From the NCBI GenBank assembly GCA_036004365.1, contig DASYRN010000184.1:1-64000 (forward strand): a stretch of 64,000 bases of DNA, in the 5' to 3' direction. This DNA is from DP-36 sp036004365 (GTDB lineage Bacteria > Desulfobacterota > Binatia > UBA9968). The notes below the pieces were generated by a model that saw only the letters and a list, made by a program, of their open reading frames with translations, had not been told where the DNA came from and did no database searches. Numbering within the stretch: the stretch's first letter is position 1; every line of letters starts with the position of its first letter. Shown piece after piece: positions 60,685 through 64,000 of this stretch. The position numbers and the translations under genes were made by a program.

Positions 60685-61716
60685 ATGAAGAGAAGTATCT
60701 TTGGCCTTTTCTTTTTGTTGGCATGGAACTCTGGCCTCCAAGCCCAGACCCCTTTCTACCAAGGCAAGAGCATAAAGCTTGTGGTAGGGAGTCCTGCGGG
60801 ATCTAACTATGATCAGTATGCCCGCCTTATCGCTCCTTATCTGCGTAAGCATATTGCCGGGAATCCGGAGGTTATCGTGCAGAATATGGGTGGCGCCGGC
60901 TCGGTGATTGCGGCCAACCATGTCTATCGTCTAGCCGCGCCTGACGGTTTGACGCTCGTGTCGATTCTGCCGGCTATTTATTTCGATCAGCTCGTAGGGC
61001 GCACAGAGGTCCAGTTTGACTATGCCAAGTTTTCCTGGATTGGGAGCACCGATAGGTCGAATAATTTGCTCATCATGCGGGCCGATACTCCCTACAAGAC
61101 CATGCATGACGTGCGTGGGGCCTCTCAGCTCCCTAAGTGCACAGCCACGGGCACTGGCTCAATCGCCTATTATATGCCCAAACTCTTGGAGGAAACCATT
61201 GGGACGAAATTTGACGTCGTGGCCGGCTATCCGGGTGGGCCCGACATGGACCTGGCAGTGGAAAGAGGTGAGGCCCAGTGCCGCGCCTTTACCCTTTCCG
61301 CCTTTTTGAGCCGTCGTGAACCTTACTTCAGTTGGCGTAAAAAAGGATTTGTTCGGGTCCTGATTCAGACCGGATCAAAGCGGGATCCAAGGCTGCCCGA
61401 CGTCCCTACGCTTTATGAACTCATGGATGAATACAAAACCTCAGAGTCGTCTCGCCGGTTAGCTAAGTTAGTGCTGGCCTCCGGCGACCTGGGTCGTCCG
61501 ATAATGGGACCGCCGGGTGTTCCCGCGGACCGGGTCAAAATTTTACGCCAGGCTTTTATGAAGGCACTGACTGATCCTGAACTCCTAGCTCTGGCCGAAA
61601 AACAGAACGTGGAGATAGAACCAACCGGCGGTGAGGAGTTGGAAGCCTTGGCCAAGGAGGTTATGACTCAGCCCCCGGAGGTCATCGAACGGATGAAGAA
61701 GCTGTTGGGAAAATGA
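60685..61716 (+). CDS. TctC-like (Bug family) periplasmic receptor, paralogue 2
   Basis: The 343-residue protein has a Sec signal (residues 1-21, ending LQAQ). Shared landmarks are KSIKLVVGSPAGSNYDQYAR (the PGG loop is altered to PAGS), VQNMGGAGSVIAANHVYRLA and a Cys-containing LPKCTATGTG. It is a diverged tandem copy of its neighbours, probably with a different ligand. AAAGGAG lies upstream of this ATG, which is preferred over an in-frame start 42 bases earlier. Confidence 0.86.
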   Translation: MKRSIFGLFFLLAWNSGLQAQTPFYQGKSIKLVVGSPAGSNYDQYARLIAPYLRKHIAGNPEVIVQNMGGAGSVIAANHVYRLAAPDGLTLVSILPAIYFDQLVGRTEVQFDYAKFSWIGSTDRSNNLLIMRADTPYKTMHDVRGASQLPKCTATGTGSIAYYMPKLLEETIGTKFDVVAGYPGGPDMDLAVERGEAQCRAFTLSAFLSRREPYFSWRKKGFVRVLIQTGSKRDPRLPDVPTLYELMDEYKTSESSRRLAKLVLASGDLGRPIMGPPGVPADRVKILRQAFMKALTDPELLALAEKQNVEIEPTGGEELEALAKEVMTQPPEVIERMKKLLGK

Positions 61717-61756
61717 TGGGGCAGTATTGACGAATCACTCTTCACGCCCACGGACC

Positions 61757-61842
61757 GCGGCTGGGTTGTCCGATCCCGTCACATCTTTGATCCCACGCCA
61801 TCGCCCGGATTGAGTCTCCCCAACCGGGCTTTTTTGGTTCGG
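61757..61842 (+). ncRNA. body-terminator unit R2c (candidate small RNA, weak promoter)
   Basis: CTGGGTTGTCCGATCCCGTC and CACATCTTTGATCCCACGCC, then the strongest hairpin of the family, CCCGGATTGAGTCTCCCCAACCGGG with TTTTTT. TTGACG at about 61727 lacks a good -10. It lies between paralogues 2 and 3 and can terminate paralogue 2. Confidence 0.4.
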
Positions 61843-61901
61843 AACTCAATGGGGAGATCAGAAAGTTTTGGAGCGAATGAACTGAATCCCAGGAGATGCT
61901 T

Positions 61902-62951
61902 ATGAAGAAGAATGTTTTTGTCGGGGCGCTTAGCCTCTTTATAGCAAGCAGCCTGTGGTTCTCTCCTAGCCTCCAAGCTCAAGCCGAACCTTTTTATAAA
62001 GGGAAGACCGTCAGGATCGTGGTGGGCTTTTCCCCCGGAGGGACCTTTGATCTCTGGGCGCGTCTTATCGCTCAGCACGTGGGGAAGCACATACCTGGGA
62101 ACCCTTCATTGGTGGTCCAGAACATACCGGGCGCCGGTTCTATGACGGCTGGCAATTATATATACGGCGTGGCAAAGCCCGATGGTTTGACCATCGGGAC
62201 TGTCACCCCTTCGCTCTACATTGAACAGCTTATGGGACGGAAGGAAGTCCAATATGACTGGGCAAAATTCTCCTGGATCGGTCAGCCAGAGCAGACGGAC
62301 CGGATTTTTTATATCCGGGCGGATACCCCTTATAAGAGCCTAGAAGATATTCGCAGAGCTTCAGTGCCGCCAAAGTGCGGGGCCACGGGGGTGGGGACCG
62401 CAAGCCATTATTGGCCAAAGCTTCTCGAAGACGCCTTGGGGCTTAGGTTCAATGTTGTGGCCGGGTACGGGGGCGCGTCAGATGTAAACCTCGCTATAGA
62501 AAAGGGGGAGGTCCACTGCTGGGGGGGAACGGTCCAGGCTTTTTTCGGCAGTGAGCCTGGTAGTACTTGGGCGAAGACCGGCTTCGTTCGGGTGCTAATT
62601 CAAGGCGGCAGAAAACGCCACGAGAAACTCCCCGACGTGCCGACGATCTGGGAGCTGATGGACAGATACAAAACCCCTGAGAACACCAGGCGCCTGGTGA
62701 GAGTGCTCCTCGCCCCGGATGAGCTTGGTCGCCCGTATATCGGCACCCCTGGGATACCTCCGGAGCGGGTCAAGATTTTGCGCGAAGCCTTTATGAAGAC
62801 GATGAATGACCCCGAACTCTTGGGGGAAGTGAAAAAGCGGGACTGGCTCACAAGTCCAACCAGCGGTGACGAACTGCAGGCTACGGCGAAAGAATTAATG
62901 GTTCAGCCTCCGGAAGTGCTCGAACAGATGAAAAAGCTCTTGGCGAAGTGA
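61902..62951 (+). CDS. TctC-like (Bug family) periplasmic receptor, paralogue 3
   Basis: The 349-residue protein has a Sec signal (residues 1-25, ending LQAQA) and KTVRIVVGFSPGGTFDLWAR, VQNIPGAGSMTAGNYIYGVA and KCGATGVGTASHYWPKLLED. It is closer to paralogue 1 than to 2 by these motifs. AGGAG six bases upstream decides for this ATG over one six bases earlier. Confidence 0.87.
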   Translation: MKKNVFVGALSLFIASSLWFSPSLQAQAEPFYKGKTVRIVVGFSPGGTFDLWARLIAQHVGKHIPGNPSLVVQNIPGAGSMTAGNYIYGVAKPDGLTIGTVTPSLYIEQLMGRKEVQYDWAKFSWIGQPEQTDRIFYIRADTPYKSLEDIRRASVPPKCGATGVGTASHYWPKLLEDALGLRFNVVAGYGGASDVNLAIEKGEVHCWGGTVQAFFGSEPGSTWAKTGFVRVLIQGGRKRHEKLPDVPTIWELMDRYKTPENTRRLVRVLLAPDELGRPYIGTPGIPPERVKILREAFMKTMNDPELLGEVKKRDWLTSPTSGDELQATAKELMVQPPEVLEQMKKLLAK

Positions 62952-63199
62952 TTCTAAAAAAGAGGGAAGCTGGAGGGTCAGGATTGTATAGGTCCAGAAA
63001 AGGGGTCAGCCGAAGTTTTTGGGGTCGGGCTTTTCTTTCTAGACAATCTTGGCAGAGCGAAGCGATTCACTTCTTGGCCCGATAGTGCGGCTAAATCCGT
63101 GATTCATGCCACGATCCAGTTAGGCGAGAGGCGAGAGCGGTGCAGTGGAGGGGTCATAGAGCCAGCACGCCCCCCTCACCCTCGCTTTGCTCAGCTGAC

Positions 63200-63565
63200 T
63201 TACTCTTCCACCTGGGTGGTCGTGCTCCCTTTCGCCGTTAAAGCAATGTGGGAGAATGATGAATCAGGCGTTGCGCCATGCCAATGTTTCTCTTCCGCCG
63301 GAATGTGCACGACATCTCCTACGCTGATTACCTCCCGGTGCGTTTCCGTGGCGATGATACCCTTGCCGGCAGTGACAAATAGCACCTGATCGCTGCTATG
63401 GGTGTGCATTTTGTTTCGGGCACCCGCACTGAAGTTGACAACGCCAAGACTAAAGTTGTTGCTCATCTCAGGCGTTAGTAGCGGCTGTCGCGTCACGGGA
63501 CCGCCTGTGAACAAGGGACTATTCGCTGGCTCTGCGGGGATCGCATCGGGTTTAAGTACCTTCAT
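63200..63565 (-). CDS. cupin domain protein
   Basis: The 121-residue single cupin has motif 1 in NKMHTHSSDQVLFVTAGKGI and motif 2 in GDVVHIPAEEKHWHGA, with the His ligands for a metal present. Small cupins of this type often sit next to amidohydrolase or decarboxylase genes; here it follows the partial amidohydrolase on the same strand. GGAAGGAGG precedes the ATG. Confidence 0.82.
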   Translation of the reverse strand: MKVLKPDAIPAEPANSPLFTGGPVTRQPLLTPEMSNNFSLGVVNFSAGARNKMHTHSSDQVLFVTAGKGIIATETHREVISVGDVVHIPAEEKHWHGATPDSSFSHIALTAKGSTTTQVEE

Positions 63566-63656
63566 TGGAGCATCCTCCTTCCAATCTCTGGTCGTTCTCC
63601 TGTCGCCTGGGAATATGTTAGCTTCCAGTCATCTGAGAAGATAGGGCTTTTAGAGT

Positions 63657-64000
63657 TTATTGGATGCTATAGAGGCGAGCGCAGTTGTCCCACAGAATCT
63701 TACGCTTGCTTGCCTCGCTAACACCGTCAAGTTGCAAAAATGTCTCGATGGCGCGCGGATAGGCGGAGTCGTCGTGCGGCCAATCGGTGGAAATGACGAT
63801 GTTGTCATCACCCATAGCCTCAATGGTGTACTGCAACACCGCCTCATCCGGGTCAACTGAGACATAGCAGTGACGTCGAAAATATTCGCTGGGGGGCATC
63901 TTTAACGGGAATCGTTCGTCGTCGCCGAACTTCTCGACGCGCTCGTCCAAACACCATAGCCACCACGGCACCCAGCTACAGCTCCCTTCTAGAAAGGCCG
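63657..64000 (-). CDS. amidohydrolase 2 family hydrolase (partial, C-terminal part)
   Basis: The readable C-terminal ~114 residues have FLEGSCSWVPWWLW at the window edge, then YVSVDPDEAVLQYTIEAMGD and IVISTDWPHDDSAYP with the catalytic Asp, as in the other two amidohydrolases of the window. The N-terminus with the first metal ligands lies beyond the right edge. Confidence 0.85.
   Translation of the reverse strand, partial: AFLEGSCSWVPWWLWCLDERVEKFGDDERFPLKMPPSEYFRRHCYVSVDPDEAVLQYTIEAMGDDNIVISTDWPHDDSAYPRAIETFLQLDGVSEASKRKILWDNCARLYSIQ

Overview
The window is about 64 kb of moderately GC-rich bacterial chromosome with dense coding on both strands. It opens with the 3' end of a 23S rRNA gene followed by 5S rRNA and a terminator. 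Many genes belong to families common in uncultured soil and sediment lineages: metal-dependent TIM-barrel amidohydrolases, orphan periplasmic binding proteins, tripartite tricarboxylate transporter (TTT) receptors, CaiB/BaiF CoA-transferases and MmgE/PrpD proteins. Tat and Sec signal peptides and lipoprotein signals indicate a Gram-negative cell. A deltaproteobacterial, Binatota or NC10-like host fits this gene mix, but that is inference; the rRNA here would settle it by search.

Left part (1-15.2 kb): rRNA 3' end, DoxX protein, FAD oxidoreductase, clan AA aspartic protease, Tat-exported UlaG-like hydrolase, a four-gene cyanate uptake and degradation operon (binding protein, permease, ATPase, cyanase), a Spy-like protein, DUF4112, Bax-inhibitor-like and DUF3185 membrane proteins, and an amidohydrolase with an extra C-terminal domain. 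Middle (15.2-36 kb): a secreted repeat protein, AlkB, an amidohydrolase, YceI, a class III nucleotide cyclase, two damaged genes (alpha/beta hydrolase and M20 peptidase), a DNA-alkylation repair operon (ada-alkA, ogt, 2OG-Fe oxygenase), an amidinotransferase, another amidohydrolase, an ECF sigma/anti-sigma/Spy-like operon, and small membrane and cupin proteins. Right part (36-64 kb): binding protein, flavin disulfide reductase, MFS exporter, a catabolic-looking cluster (isochorismatase-like, class II aldolase, FlK-like thioesterase, HbpS-like), two ThDP enzymes (one frameshifted), a complete TctCBA transporter, EEP hydrolase, HicAB pair, cytochrome/Vgb propeller, response regulator-cyclase, PrpD and CoA-transferase, a broken DNA methylase, three tandem TTT receptor paralogues, a cupin and a partial amidohydrolase at the edge.

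The most unusual feature is a family of short elements in the first 35 kb that are derived from the 3' half of 5S rRNA plus its native trailer and terminator. More than a dozen copies, all in the same orientation as the rRNA genes, sit mostly just downstream of genes. Many carry an AT-rich palindromic insert at one fixed internal point. Their terminator stems differ in sequence but stay paired, which suggests selection for termination. The aspartic protease gene lies between two such elements, and a decayed copy of the same arrangement lies at 10.7 kb. The right half lacks these elements. It instead has a portable promoter-like motif (TTGACG-N16-TANAAT, four copies) and a three-copy promoter/body/terminator unit that may encode small RNAs.
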